The notes: a model not told the origin generated them from the letters alone. A DNA stretch of 6,853 bases from Pirellulaceae bacterium (GCA_020846515.1 JADLDX010000373.1:1-6853), one strand, 5' to 3'; shown: positions 1 to 6,491, counted from the stretch's first letter. A program made the numbers and translations.

Positions 1-1007
1 GGCCAAAGAAGATCAAGGCCGACAAGACGCCTCGCTCGCAGTTTTATCACGTCAACGACATTGTTCCGACGCTGTACGACGTGATCGGCATCAAGGCCCC
101 AAAGGAAGTCAACGGCTTCCCACAGGACCCCATCGACGGTGTCAGCATGGCCGCTAGTTTCGCCGATCCGAAAGCGCCGGAGAATAAACACGTTCAGTAT
201 TTCGACAACAACGGCAGCGACGGCATCTACAAAGATGGTTGGTACGCTTGCACGTTCGGACCGCTCAGCCCCTGGCTGAATGCACAAGTCGGACTCGATC
301 AATGGGATTCCTCGAAAGCCGTGTGGGAGCTGTATGACCTCACGAAGGACTTCTCGCAGAAGCACGATCTCGCGAAGGAGCATCCGGAGAAGGTCGAGGA
401 AATGAAAAAGCTCTTTCTGGCGCAGGCTGAAGAAAACAAAGTTTTCCCAATTGGAGCTGGTATCTGGCTGCGCATTCATCCCGAGGATCGCATCAAGTCG
501 CCATACACGAAATGGACATTCGACGGCACCACTACCCGCATGCCTGAGTTCACAGCGCCCGCGTTGGGCAATCACAACAACACCGTCACCATCGACCTCG
601 AATGCGGCGCGGAAGCCAGTGGTGTGCTCTACGCGATGGGTGGCGCGGGTGGTGGCCTCACTTGCTACATGGACAAGGGGCATCTGAGCTTTGAATACAA
701 TCTCATGATCATTGACCGCTCGATAGCGAAGTCGGCCGAAAAGATCGCCCCCGGCAAGCACACCATTGTCGTGAACACGGCACTCAAGGCGCCAAAACCC
801 GGCGCACCCGCTGATATCGTCCTCAGCGTTGACGGCCAGGAGGTCGCTCGAACCACGGCCAAGATGACCGTGCCGGCCGCGTTCACCGCCAGCGAAAGTT
901 TCGATGTCGGCACCGACCTTGGTTCCACCGTTTCCCGCGATTATTTCGAAAGACGACCGTTCAAATTCGACGGCCAAATCAAGAAAGTGACTGTCGAATT
1001 GAAATGA
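1..1007 (+). CDS. Arylsulfatase, C-terminal part (5' end outside window)
   Basis: This is the 3' end of a sulfatase gene. The frame is open from base 3 and gives 334 residues before TGA at 1005-1007; the real start lies upstream. Visible residues 16-23 (HVNDIVPT) and 42-49 (DPIDGVSM) match the signature that follows the catalytic core in PAS-like arylsulfatases. A WELYDLTKDFSQKHDLA stretch at about 108-124 is the usual sulfatase C-terminal subdomain motif. Residues from about 190 to the end form a Gly/Thr-rich beta-sandwich ending in DVGTDLGS and PFKFDGQIKKVTV, a known extension of large planctomycete arylsulfatases. The formylglycine site and metal ligands lie off the window, so activity cannot be judged. 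The family hydrolyses sulfate esters, usually on exported polysaccharides or small aryl sulfates, in the periplasm; the substrate here is unknown. It converges on the next gene with a 48-base gap. The family call is secure and the substrate is not. Confidence 0.93.
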   Translation, partial: PKKIKADKTPRSQFYHVNDIVPTLYDVIGIKAPKEVNGFPQDPIDGVSMAASFADPKAPENKHVQYFDNNGSDGIYKDGWYACTFGPLSPWLNAQVGLDQWDSSKAVWELYDLTKDFSQKHDLAKEHPEKVEEMKKLFLAQAEENKVFPIGAGIWLRIHPEDRIKSPYTKWTFDGTTTRMPEFTAPALGNHNNTVTIDLECGAEASGVLYAMGGAGGGLTCYMDKGHLSFEYNLMIIDRSIAKSAEKIAPGKHTIVVNTALKAPKPGAPADIVLSVDGQEVARTTAKMTVPAAFTASESFDVGTDLGSTVSRDYFERRPFKFDGQIKKVTVELK

Positions 1008-1055
1008 GTCGACCGGCTTTGACACACTCCCGAGGTAGCTGGTTTGGCTAAGCAA

Positions 1056-1709
1056 TCAAAAATTTTCTGAAGCTGGCCGAAGGCGACTGGCTATTGCAAT
1101 TAGCAGCGAGGCGAACAATCCGCCGACCATATTCGCAATTAAGTCCCCACCGGTGTTGACGTAGCCGCCGACGTTGGTGTCCATCGTCTGGCTAGCTATA
1201 AACTCAACGACTTCGTTGAGCGCTCCTAAACCCATACCTGCTAGGACAGCCAATGTTAGTCGTCCGACGGTCGGAGTAGAGTCACCGCATGTTGCACTAA
1301 GTCCACGCCAACAAGCCCACGTGGCAATGCCGAAACCAAAAGCATGGACTGGTTTGTCGTAAACGAGAATGCCAGGGATGATCTCCCAGCTATAGAACGA
1401 ACGTTTGTCACCATCGACCGGCCATCCAGCTGGAACCTCTATGACGCCTCCAACAACGTGTAGAAGTCCCCAAACACTTAGGCACCACAAAAGTGACATC
1501 GGCAGGTTCGCTCTGTGCCGGATTGCGACGGCAATCAAGCCAAACAAAACGACGATCGGAATGTAGAACACAAACTCCCAGTTCTTTTTGCCGGCAGCCA
1601 GTACCATGCCCACCGCCAGGTATAAGATTGTAAAGGCAGCGACACAGGCCAGTTGCCAATCTATCGATTTAACCGTTCGATTATTCACCCGTGTTCCCTG
1701 TTCGTTCAT
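1056..1709 (-). CDS. Six-helix membrane protein, YjdF/DUF2238-like
   Basis: A 217-residue integral inner-membrane protein. Hydrophobic segments lie at about 20-39, 46-63, 72-91, 121-139, 150-172 and 188-208, giving six predicted helices. Conserved-looking polar motifs sit in or next to the last three helices: YDKPVHAFGF (117-126), NEVVEF (165-170) and NVGGYVNTGGDLIAN (179-193). This layout, a D/H motif followed by N-x-x-x-E and then a D-rich segment before the last helix, resembles the YjdF/DUF2238 and VanZ-like groups, whose biochemical function is not established. The ATG at 1707-1709 is used because it precedes the first helix by a normal distance; no Shine-Dalgarno sequence is visible, and a start at the downstream GTG (Val8) is possible. 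It is convergent with the sulfatase and divergent from the exported protein, so it is probably a single-gene unit. Membrane topology is well supported and the family name is moderately supported. Confidence 0.75.
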   Translation of the reverse strand: MNEQGTRVNNRTVKSIDWQLACVAAFTILYLAVGMVLAAGKKNWEFVFYIPIVVLFGLIAVAIRHRANLPMSLLWCLSVWGLLHVVGGVIEVPAGWPVDGDKRSFYSWEIIPGILVYDKPVHAFGFGIATWACWRGLSATCGDSTPTVGRLTLAVLAGMGLGALNEVVEFIASQTMDTNVGGYVNTGGDLIANMVGGLFASLLIAIASRLRPASENF

Positions 1710-2117
1710 TGGACGAAATCAAGCTGGTGGCCGTGCCACTGGTCGTTGACGATGGCTTCAAGGAGACTTGTTTGTCGGTGCCGTAGTGGTGGGCGGTGAA
1801 GGGCATGGCTTATGTTTCTAGTTCCGATTCGGTACACGATCCCCTTGATGTCCTCCCAATATAACGTTGGCAACGAAGAACCTGGCATATCGGCCAAGCA
1901 CTATGCTGTGTACAGGCGTCCTCCATGACAAGACCAAGCCCGACCTCGAACGTGCTATTGTGCTGGGTGTCGCATCTAGTTGCAGACGTTCATCAGCCAT
2001 GTCATGCTGATTCGCTGTACGTTGAAGGCTGGTTGGCACCGCGGGTTGGAATCCTGCGTCCCTACGGGACTCAATACCAGACGCAATACGATACTCATTG
2101 CACCGACCCAACTAAAC
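1710..2117. other. Intergenic region between divergent genes, no convincing gene
   Basis: This stretch of 408 bases separates two divergently transcribed genes and must hold both promoters. I see no clear -35/-10 pair, riboswitch or tRNA. Short ORFs exist on both strands, but none shows a domain, signal peptide or ribosome binding site. The right third (about 1985-2071) carries a hairpin and a motif that resembles a dispersed planctomycete repeat, listed separately. The left part could be a continuation of the same repeat or the relic of a gene; the sequence alone does not decide. Confidence 0.6.
2043..2070 (-). repeat. Possible dispersed repeat unit with hairpin
   Basis: On the minus strand the segment reads GGGACGCAGGATTCCAACCC (2062 down to 2043). 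It is preceded by a perfect hairpin, GTCCC-TAC-GGGAC, at 2058-2070. Translated on the minus strand it gives SRRDAGFQPAVPTSLQ, a phrase I associate with spurious ORFs scattered through Pirellulaceae genomes, which suggests a multicopy intergenic element. Only one copy lies in this window, so the repeat status rests on recollection of the family and not on anything countable here. The element boundaries are unknown and may reach to about 1985. Confidence 0.35.
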
Positions 2118-4256
2118 ATGAAATCGCTCGCGATTCCAACAGCCTTCCTGATACTCGTCTCTCTTGTGGTTACGCCCTTGGCTGCTCAGACCAAGCAGTG
2201 GCCGAGCGACTTTGAGTGCCAAGGGCGGGTCCTCGATGCGCGAGGGGCGGCTGTGCCCAGGGCTGAGGTTGCGCTGCTGAAAGTGGGCAGTCGCTCCAAG
2301 CAGTGGACGCTCATCGATCGTAGCCAGTGTGACGAAAAAGGTGAATTCTTGATGCGCTGTCCACTGGGAGTCAGTCAACTGGGAGTTAGCGAACTGCGGC
2401 TGCTCGTGTTGCCGACCGAGACAACAGCTGCGCAGATACATGATTATCATGCACCACCAGGCTTTGATGAGTATCAGGAGAACCGAGACAATACCTATCG
2501 AACTGACAAGCGGAAGAGTCTGGAAGTTACCGTAACTGATATGGCGGGCAAGCCAGTTCCAGGCGCCGAAGTCAAATTCGGTCACTTGGGTGATTTGTCC
2601 CGAATGTTCCCCGAGTTGAAGCTCGTGCCTGGCGATGACTCTGGCAAGATCACCGTCGACTGGGCTGGTGGGACGTTCACACGTAACCTGCTTGTCTGGC
2701 ATCCCGAATATGCGCCTTGGGAATTGAATAGCCATGATGGCCAAAAGATCAATTGGAATGACGCGACAATCAAAATGAACGTTACCTTAGTCAAGGGCGA
2801 CAGGGTGACGATCCAGTGGGATGATCTGCGGGCCACAGGGCGCGGGCTGCCTTTTGATTTTTCCGTCAACCAGCTGGGACTGCAAGCCACCGATGCGACA
2901 TTCACGCTTCACGTAGATCGAGCCCAATCGCCGCCCACGATCCATTGGCGAGCAACTGGCAATATCATGCTTGAGAATGTCACCCTCTCCAACGATCGCC
3001 TTGAACACACGATAAGGCTTTTGGAACCACAAACAGTGCATGGATTCTTGCGCGACAAATTGACCAATGTGCCACTGCCTGGCCGAGAGATCGTTGTCCA
3101 CAGCGCTGACACAACGTTTGCATCTTCGACCACTCAACCCGACGGATACTTCCAAGTCACTATTCCCAAAACCGATGCTGACCCGAAACTGACCGTCTCT
3201 CCTGATTCGTGGTATGCCAAGTTGCCGGAGCCTCAAATATTGCCGCGCACGTCGTTGGCTAGACCGATATCGCTGTTCGATAGCTTGGACCAGACTCGTC
3301 AGTTAGTGATAAAGACGGATGAGGCCGCCAATAGAATCGTGTACGCCATCGAATCGACTCACCCAATGGTTGTAGGCAGGGGAACTGCCCGCACGTTCGA
3401 ATACGACGAGGGCCGCTACGACGGCCATGGTTTGCACGGTTACGCGTTGAATGCTCCGCTGTACGGAGTCTCCAAAGCAGCGGACGGTGTGGGGCCAAAG
3501 GTTGCCACAGCCAACCAACCCATCCGCCGCGAGATCGAGCTCAAGCCTACCACAGCGCTCAGGGGACGACTGGTCAACCGCCAAGGCAATCCATTGGCTC
3601 GGTATAGCTTGGCAGTACTCCGTGATCAGGGCAATCCGTTGACAGTCTGGACAAGCTCGCACGGACGATTTGCAACTAGCCTGGTTCCACCATCCCAACC
3701 GCTGACCTTGGCGGTTGAAACAAACCGGTACAGCGTCATCCAATCAGCAGACCTGGGCGAAATTGTCTGCCTGGGCAGCCATTTGGAGTCACTGCCGAAT
3801 CAAGGTCCCAAGCGACAGCGATCCTTCGTCGTGCAGAGCCGCCAACTAGTCAAACGCGTCCCCAGCCTCGATTACCACGTTGATCGCTGGATCCATGGCG
3901 AGCCTGTACCCATCGACCGGCTTAACCGCAAACTGCCTGTTCTGGTTGTGCACGGCAGTACGCTCCCAGTCTCCGCACTTCAACTGATCAGCTATGCATT
4001 TCCCAAAGACAAGTTAACGATTATTGCTATCCACTATCCTAATAGTGAAGATCCACAAGCGACCGAAGCGTTGCAGACCGAACTGTCCCTGCGCGGCTGC
4101 GCATTCTCAGTTGGCATTGACGACGCCGCAAAAACCAGCGGTGCCTTAAGCCAACAGCCGTTGCTATTCAACTTGCCGAGCGACGAAGTCTTCATGGTGC
4201 CAGACCTGCTCGCCCCTGTCCGCGATATCATGCTCCATATGCGCACCCAACCATAA
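2118..4256 (+). CDS. Exported multi-domain protein, carboxypeptidase-regulatory-like modules plus thioredoxin-like tail
   Basis: A 712-residue protein with a signal peptide: MKS, then a hydrophobic core LAIPTAFLILVSLVVTPLAA, with likely cleavage near Ala23-Gln24. Four beta-sandwich modules of the carboxypeptidase-regulatory-like type can be traced by the pattern G-x-V-x-D...G-x-P-V-x-x-A-x-V: about 34-100 (GRVLDARGAAVPRAEV), 134-200 (VTDMAGKPVPGAEV), 306-365 (HGFLRDKLTNVPLPGREI, QPDGYFQV) and 472-535 (LRGRLVNRQGNPLARYSL, SSHGRFAT). Residues about 605-710 resemble a TlpA-like thioredoxin fold (LPVLVVHGSTLPVSALQLI, then LTIIAIHYPN and VGIDDA), but the CxxC position reads STLPVS, so redox activity is unlikely. 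Start choice: the frame is open to an ATG at 1980, but only the ATG at 2118 places the signal peptide at the N-terminus. There is no Shine-Dalgarno sequence. Such proteins are common in planctomycetes and usually uncharacterised; envelope location is inferred, function unknown. Confidence 0.82.
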   Translation: MKSLAIPTAFLILVSLVVTPLAAQTKQWPSDFECQGRVLDARGAAVPRAEVALLKVGSRSKQWTLIDRSQCDEKGEFLMRCPLGVSQLGVSELRLLVLPTETTAAQIHDYHAPPGFDEYQENRDNTYRTDKRKSLEVTVTDMAGKPVPGAEVKFGHLGDLSRMFPELKLVPGDDSGKITVDWAGGTFTRNLLVWHPEYAPWELNSHDGQKINWNDATIKMNVTLVKGDRVTIQWDDLRATGRGLPFDFSVNQLGLQATDATFTLHVDRAQSPPTIHWRATGNIMLENVTLSNDRLEHTIRLLEPQTVHGFLRDKLTNVPLPGREIVVHSADTTFASSTTQPDGYFQVTIPKTDADPKLTVSPDSWYAKLPEPQILPRTSLARPISLFDSLDQTRQLVIKTDEAANRIVYAIESTHPMVVGRGTARTFEYDEGRYDGHGLHGYALNAPLYGVSKAADGVGPKVATANQPIRREIELKPTTALRGRLVNRQGNPLARYSLAVLRDQGNPLTVWTSSHGRFATSLVPPSQPLTLAVETNRYSVIQSADLGEIVCLGSHLESLPNQGPKRQRSFVVQSRQLVKRVPSLDYHVDRWIHGEPVPIDRLNRKLPVLVVHGSTLPVSALQLISYAFPKDKLTIIAIHYPNSEDPQATEALQTELSLRGCAFSVGIDDAAKTSGALSQQPLLFNLPSDEVFMVPDLLAPVRDIMLHMRTQP
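2364..2393 (+). repeat. 15-base tandem duplication inside the coding region
   Basis: Two adjacent 15-base units, CTGGGAGTCAGTCAA (2364-2378) and CTGGGAGTTAGCGAA (2379-2393), match at 12 of 15 positions and encode LGVSQ then LGVSE (residues 83-92 of the exported protein). The repeat keeps the frame. It looks like an old slippage duplication within a loop of the first beta-sandwich module, with no sign of being a regulatory element. Confidence 0.7.
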
Positions 4257-4274
4257 CGGGAGTACGTTAGGGCT

Positions 4275-4288
4275 CTCGCGCTTGCGAG
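4275..4288. terminator. Small hairpin in the convergent gap, possible weak bidirectional terminator
   Basis: CTCGC-GCTT-GCGAG forms a perfect 5-bp GC-rich stem with a 4-base loop inside the 33-base gap between the convergent exported-protein gene (stop at 4254-4256) and hipA (stop at 4290-4292). The placement fits a shared terminator, but neither strand has a T-run after the stem, so intrinsic termination would be weak. It could instead be a short palindromic repeat. Confidence 0.35.
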
Positions 4289-4289
4289 C

Positions 4290-5519
4290 TTACCGAATCA
4301 CCTTGGCGATCGCGCGAGCAGACGTCTTAGAAAGTCCTGCTTGCTCAGCGTATTCCAGCCACAGGTCGACAGCAGATCGGACCTCGCCTGCGATCAAGGC
4401 GGCATCCGTCTCGGAAATGCCAAACTTGCTAGCGAGTTCGAGCAAATGCGACCGTCCAGGTGATTTTCCTTCGCCAAGCACCGTAGTGCAGTGTTCGCCA
4501 CCTGGTCCCTGAACGAAGGTGAGATCATAGGCCGGCGCCAATTTCCATTGCCCTTGTTCGTTCATTAGGAAAGAGAAGTTCTTGGCATGATCGTCGCGGT
4601 TATGGGCAAAGACGTTAAAGCAGCAAAGGCGAAATGCTTTCTTGACCTCGATGGCACTTTTCGTCAGGAACTGCGTGGCACGCAAAACCATATCGTAGTC
4701 GATCGCCGGCACTCGGTGGTCAGAATGGACGAGCCCTGCCAGCGAGAGTAGATGAAGCCGCTGGTTGTGGTTGCGATCAAATCGTTGTACGCCGAAATAG
4801 CCAACATCCTTCTGCGCCTTGAAGAGGCACGTAGGCATCATCTCTAATCCGGCAGCCTTTGCCATTAGGCTATAAGCATACTCTACAATTCCTGCGTCCC
4901 TTTGGTCGATGCTGGCTACAAATTTGATCATCCAATGGTCGTACCCTGGTGGCAATTCTTGTTGCCCATGTATCACGTGCGATCGATTCGATGAAACGCC
5001 AACCATAATTTTGGGACGTGCACCAGCAGAGGAACCAGCAAGCTCGATCAATTCGGCGATGACATCTTCCACCTCACCATTGATGACCTCAACGGCTTCC
5101 TCAGCAATCCGATCCAAATCAATGCGATCAGGATGGGCTGCAGCACCATCATGGCTTGGTTCGTAAATCAACGCGCCCATACCGAAGCGTCCCACATGCG
5201 TTAGACGGTCGAGAGGGCCGAGTTGCTCCGGAGTAATGCCCAGTGAGCGAATTTGGCGATCGAGTAGCAAGCGTCCCCAACCATCCGGCAGACTGTCGTT
5301 GAAAACTCCGAACAACCCTTGAAAAACCGGATCGCTCATCGTGACTGCGCCCGCTTTTAGCGGTAGCCTGTACGGTGAAATCTGGAGGCCGGTGGCTATG
5401 AAGCTAGGTGAGTATTCAAAGTAGATTTTGCGGCGAATGAGCGCTAGCCGTCCAACTTCCAGCTTCATATCGCCTAGCGCCAGATACACCTTCAAAACAT
5501 CGATGGGAATGTACTTCAT
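4290..5519 (-). CDS. hipA: HipA-family serine/threonine kinase toxin
   Basis: A 409-residue HipA-family kinase, close to the usual 400-440 residues. In this family the kinase phosphorylates a cytoplasmic target (glutamyl-tRNA synthetase for E. coli HipA), which slows translation and favours persistence; the target here is unknown. The N-terminal subdomain contains FNDSLPDGWGRLLLDR (73-88), typical of HipA. GSSAGARPK (162-170) is the Gly/Ser-rich loop that carries the regulatory phosphoserine in relatives. Lys199 in WMIKF is the likely ATP-binding lysine. HNRDDHAKNFSF (306-317) holds the catalytic Asp309 and metal-binding Asn314, and APAYDLTF (328-335) holds Asp332 of the DFG-like motif. All expected catalytic residues are present, so the gene looks functional. 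It starts at an ATG overlapping the hipB stop as ATGA (5516-5519), so translation is probably coupled. It is convergent with the exported-protein gene. Confidence 0.95.
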   Translation of the reverse strand: MKYIPIDVLKVYLALGDMKLEVGRLALIRRKIYFEYSPSFIATGLQISPYRLPLKAGAVTMSDPVFQGLFGVFNDSLPDGWGRLLLDRQIRSLGITPEQLGPLDRLTHVGRFGMGALIYEPSHDGAAAHPDRIDLDRIAEEAVEVINGEVEDVIAELIELAGSSAGARPKIMVGVSSNRSHVIHGQQELPPGYDHWMIKFVASIDQRDAGIVEYAYSLMAKAAGLEMMPTCLFKAQKDVGYFGVQRFDRNHNQRLHLLSLAGLVHSDHRVPAIDYDMVLRATQFLTKSAIEVKKAFRLCCFNVFAHNRDDHAKNFSFLMNEQGQWKLAPAYDLTFVQGPGGEHCTTVLGEGKSPGRSHLLELASKFGISETDAALIAGEVRSAVDLWLEYAEQAGLSKTSARAIAKVIR

Positions 5520-5815
5520 CGAGTCCGTCCGCGTTTGCGTTGCTTGTTGAGACTCAGCAATTCATCCAAGGAGACGATTGGTCCAAATCCATTGGTTTGA
5601 AACAGCGCGTCAAATTCACCCGTGGCATTTAGCGCAATGGCCAACTTGAGCAGTGATTCAAGCGAGATCTTCCCGGTTCGCTCGAACAATCTGAGTACGG
5701 AGAGACTTACACCGGAACGGTCCGCAAGACCTGCTTGCGTCAAGTCTAAGGCAAGTCTTCGTCCCCGGACGCGTTGCCCCAGTTCCAGCATCATTTCATG
5801 CGAAGTTTTCATCAT
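5516..5815 (-). CDS. hipB: HipB-like XRE-family antitoxin
   Basis: A DNA-binding antitoxin of 99 residues with a Cro/C1-type helix-turn-helix at about 24-47 (LTQAGLADRSGVSLSVLRLFE), followed by ISLESLLKLAIALN, the usual fourth and fifth helices. A basic tail, SLNKQRKRGRTR, ends the protein. Family members bind the cognate HipA and repress their own operon. The frame is open to an ATG at 5854, but that codon lies inside the -35 box and the next ATG (5824) lies only two bases past the -10 box, so neither can be on the transcript. I therefore choose the ATG at 5815; the adjacent ATG at 5812 is equally possible, as is 5794. No Shine-Dalgarno sequence is seen, and the predicted leader is only a few bases. 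The gene overlaps hipA by four bases (ATGA), forming a two-gene operon. Confidence 0.92.
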   Translation of the reverse strand: MMKTSHEMMLELGQRVRGRRLALDLTQAGLADRSGVSLSVLRLFERTGKISLESLLKLAIALNATGEFDALFQTNGFGPIVSLDELLSLNKQRKRGRTR

Positions 5816-5839
5816 AAGTGACATAATGATAGCACTTAT
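5814..5839. promoter_or_regulatory. Putative HipB operator, inverted repeat over the -10 box
   Basis: ATAAGTG (5814-5820) and CACTTAT (5833-5839) are perfect inverted 7-base arms separated by 12 bases. The repeat encloses the whole -10 box and the predicted transcription start, so a dimeric HTH protein bound here would block RNA polymerase. Autorepression by HipB is known in the family; that this palindrome is the operator is inference. Centre-to-centre spacing of the arms is 19 bases, nearly two helical turns, which suits a symmetric dimer. Confidence 0.6.
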
Positions 5840-5854
5840 TAGTCTTTTTGTCAA
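5826..5854 (-). promoter_or_regulatory. hipBA promoter, sigma70-type
   Basis: On the minus strand TTGACA (5854-5849) is a perfect -35 box, followed by a 17-base spacer and TATCAT (5831-5826), one mismatch from the TATAAT consensus. Transcription would begin near 5819-5820, only about 4-5 bases before the chosen hipB ATG, so the mRNA should be nearly leaderless. The promoter call is inferred from sequence alone but the match and spacing are unusually good. Confidence 0.75.
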
Positions 5855-6034
5855 ATAATCGCTATTCCGGTGGCGTTAACAAACCCTCAGAAACGACACA
5901 GATTGACGGGCTTTCCAGCTCACCAGACGACAGGGCTGATGTCCCTTCGGAATTTCTGTCATCATCGCGTAAACTGAGCCTCAGAACCGCCCTGTGAAGT
6001 TAAAGCTTCACTCACATGGATAGATTGGCCATCC
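5855..6034. other. Non-coding gap upstream of hipBA and the module fragment
   Basis: About 180 bases between hipBA (minus) and the downstream plus-strand ORF. It contains two perfect inverted repeats at its right end, listed separately, but no domain-bearing ORF and no clear plus-strand promoter. The frame of the next ORF has a stop at 5975-5977 and no start codon between that stop and 6035. The gap may be the eroded 5' part of the gene whose remnant follows. Confidence 0.5.
5994..6011. repeat. Inverted repeat, 6-bp stem
   Basis: GTGAAG (5994-5999) and CTTCAC (6006-6011) are perfect inverted arms around a 6-base loop TTAAAG. It sits 24 bases before the first ATG of the next ORF. It is too short to be called a terminator and has no T-run; it could be a protein-binding site or part of a larger folded leader together with the next repeat. 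Confidence 0.45.
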
Positions 6035-6037
6035 ATG
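6015..6037. repeat. Inverted repeat overlapping a start codon
   Basis: CATGGAT (6015-6021) and ATCCATG (6031-6037) are perfect inverted 7-base arms with a 9-base spacer. The right arm contains the ATG (6035-6037) of the following ORF, so if transcribed the start codon would be sequestered in the stem. If the ORF is a relic, the repeat may have no such role. Confidence 0.5.
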
Positions 6038-6403
6038 GCTATGGAATGGCCACTTGTCCTTCCAATACATGTCAGGGGCTCAACGGATATTCACGTTTCT
6101 TTGGTGCCTACGATTCCCGTTCGTGCGCGTCTTGTCGAACGTGGCAAGCAACTCCCGATCGTTGGTGCGGATGTAATGCTTAGTGTCGACAACAATTCAT
6201 CCAGTATTCAGAAGGTCAAAACGGATCTGGACGGGCATTTTTGGGCGAGAATGCCTCCGGGCAAGCTAACTATCACCGCGAATCGGATGAGTGAAAACGA
6301 GCTCGTGATTTTCAACTTCCACCCGAGCACTTTTGCACTGAAGCCAGCAGCGACTTCATTGGATATTGGCGCGATCTCCGTACAGTTGGTACGTATCCAG
6401 TAG
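6035..6403 (+). pseudogene. Isolated carboxypeptidase-regulatory-like module, probable gene remnant
   Basis: The 122-codon ORF encodes one recognisable beta-sandwich module: VRARLVERGKQLPIVGADVML (about 28-48), then VKTDLDGHFWARMPPGKLTI (61-80), the G/D-x-x-x-P-V-x-G-A-x-V...T-D-x-x-G-x-F...P-P-G pattern of carboxypeptidase-regulatory-like domains. The last 15 residues (SLDIGAISVQLVRIQ) match the strand that usually links or ends such modules. There is no signal peptide, although relatives are exported, and no ribosome binding site before the ATG. The frame is open only to a stop at 5975-5977. The module resembles residues 472-551 of the exported protein in this window (both have ...LxPT-x-x-x-R-x-RLV and then a D-I/L-G strand), so it may be a broken relative. 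I call it a remnant; a short intact cytoplasmic protein is the alternative. Confidence 0.5.
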
Positions 6404-6491
6404 GCTAAACTTGTTCCAAGCGATGCGACGAAAGCTCGGCAAGCAACTGTATGGCGTATTTTGAAAAAACGCACCAGCAATTGCCAGGGCG

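Noticed and set aside
1697..1709. Shared sequence encoding MNEQG at the membrane-protein start and within hipA near 4551-4566
   Set aside because: The match is about 11 bases and one copy is an internal coding segment of hipA, so chance is the simplest explanation.
1706..1897. 63-codon minus-strand ORF overlapping the membrane-protein start by ATGA
   Set aside because: No domain, signal or ribosome binding site; the region may be repeat-derived. Kept as a finding but not called a gene.
1818..2111. 97-codon minus-strand ORF containing SRRDAGFQPA
   Set aside because: Probably a spurious reading frame across a dispersed repeat; no plausible product.
1980..2117. 46-residue N-terminal extension of the exported protein, using an upstream ATG
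   Set aside because: It runs through the repeat-like segment, would bury the signal peptide at residues 47-70, and shows no protein-like features. The ATG at 2118 is the better start.
2112..2744. 210-codon minus-strand ORF opposite the exported-protein gene
   Set aside because: It lies antisense to a gene with clear signal peptide and domain pattern and has no recognisable features of its own.
5848..5997. 49-codon plus-strand ORF from a TTG
   Set aside because: The only start is a TTG inside the hipBA -35 region, and there is no ribosome binding site. The Ser-rich sequence shows no domain. It might be eroded coding sequence, but nothing supports it.
6450..6475. GCGT ... ACGC with A/T-rich centre as a terminator after the module fragment
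   Set aside because: Only four GC-containing pairs with mismatches and no proper loop; too weak to call.
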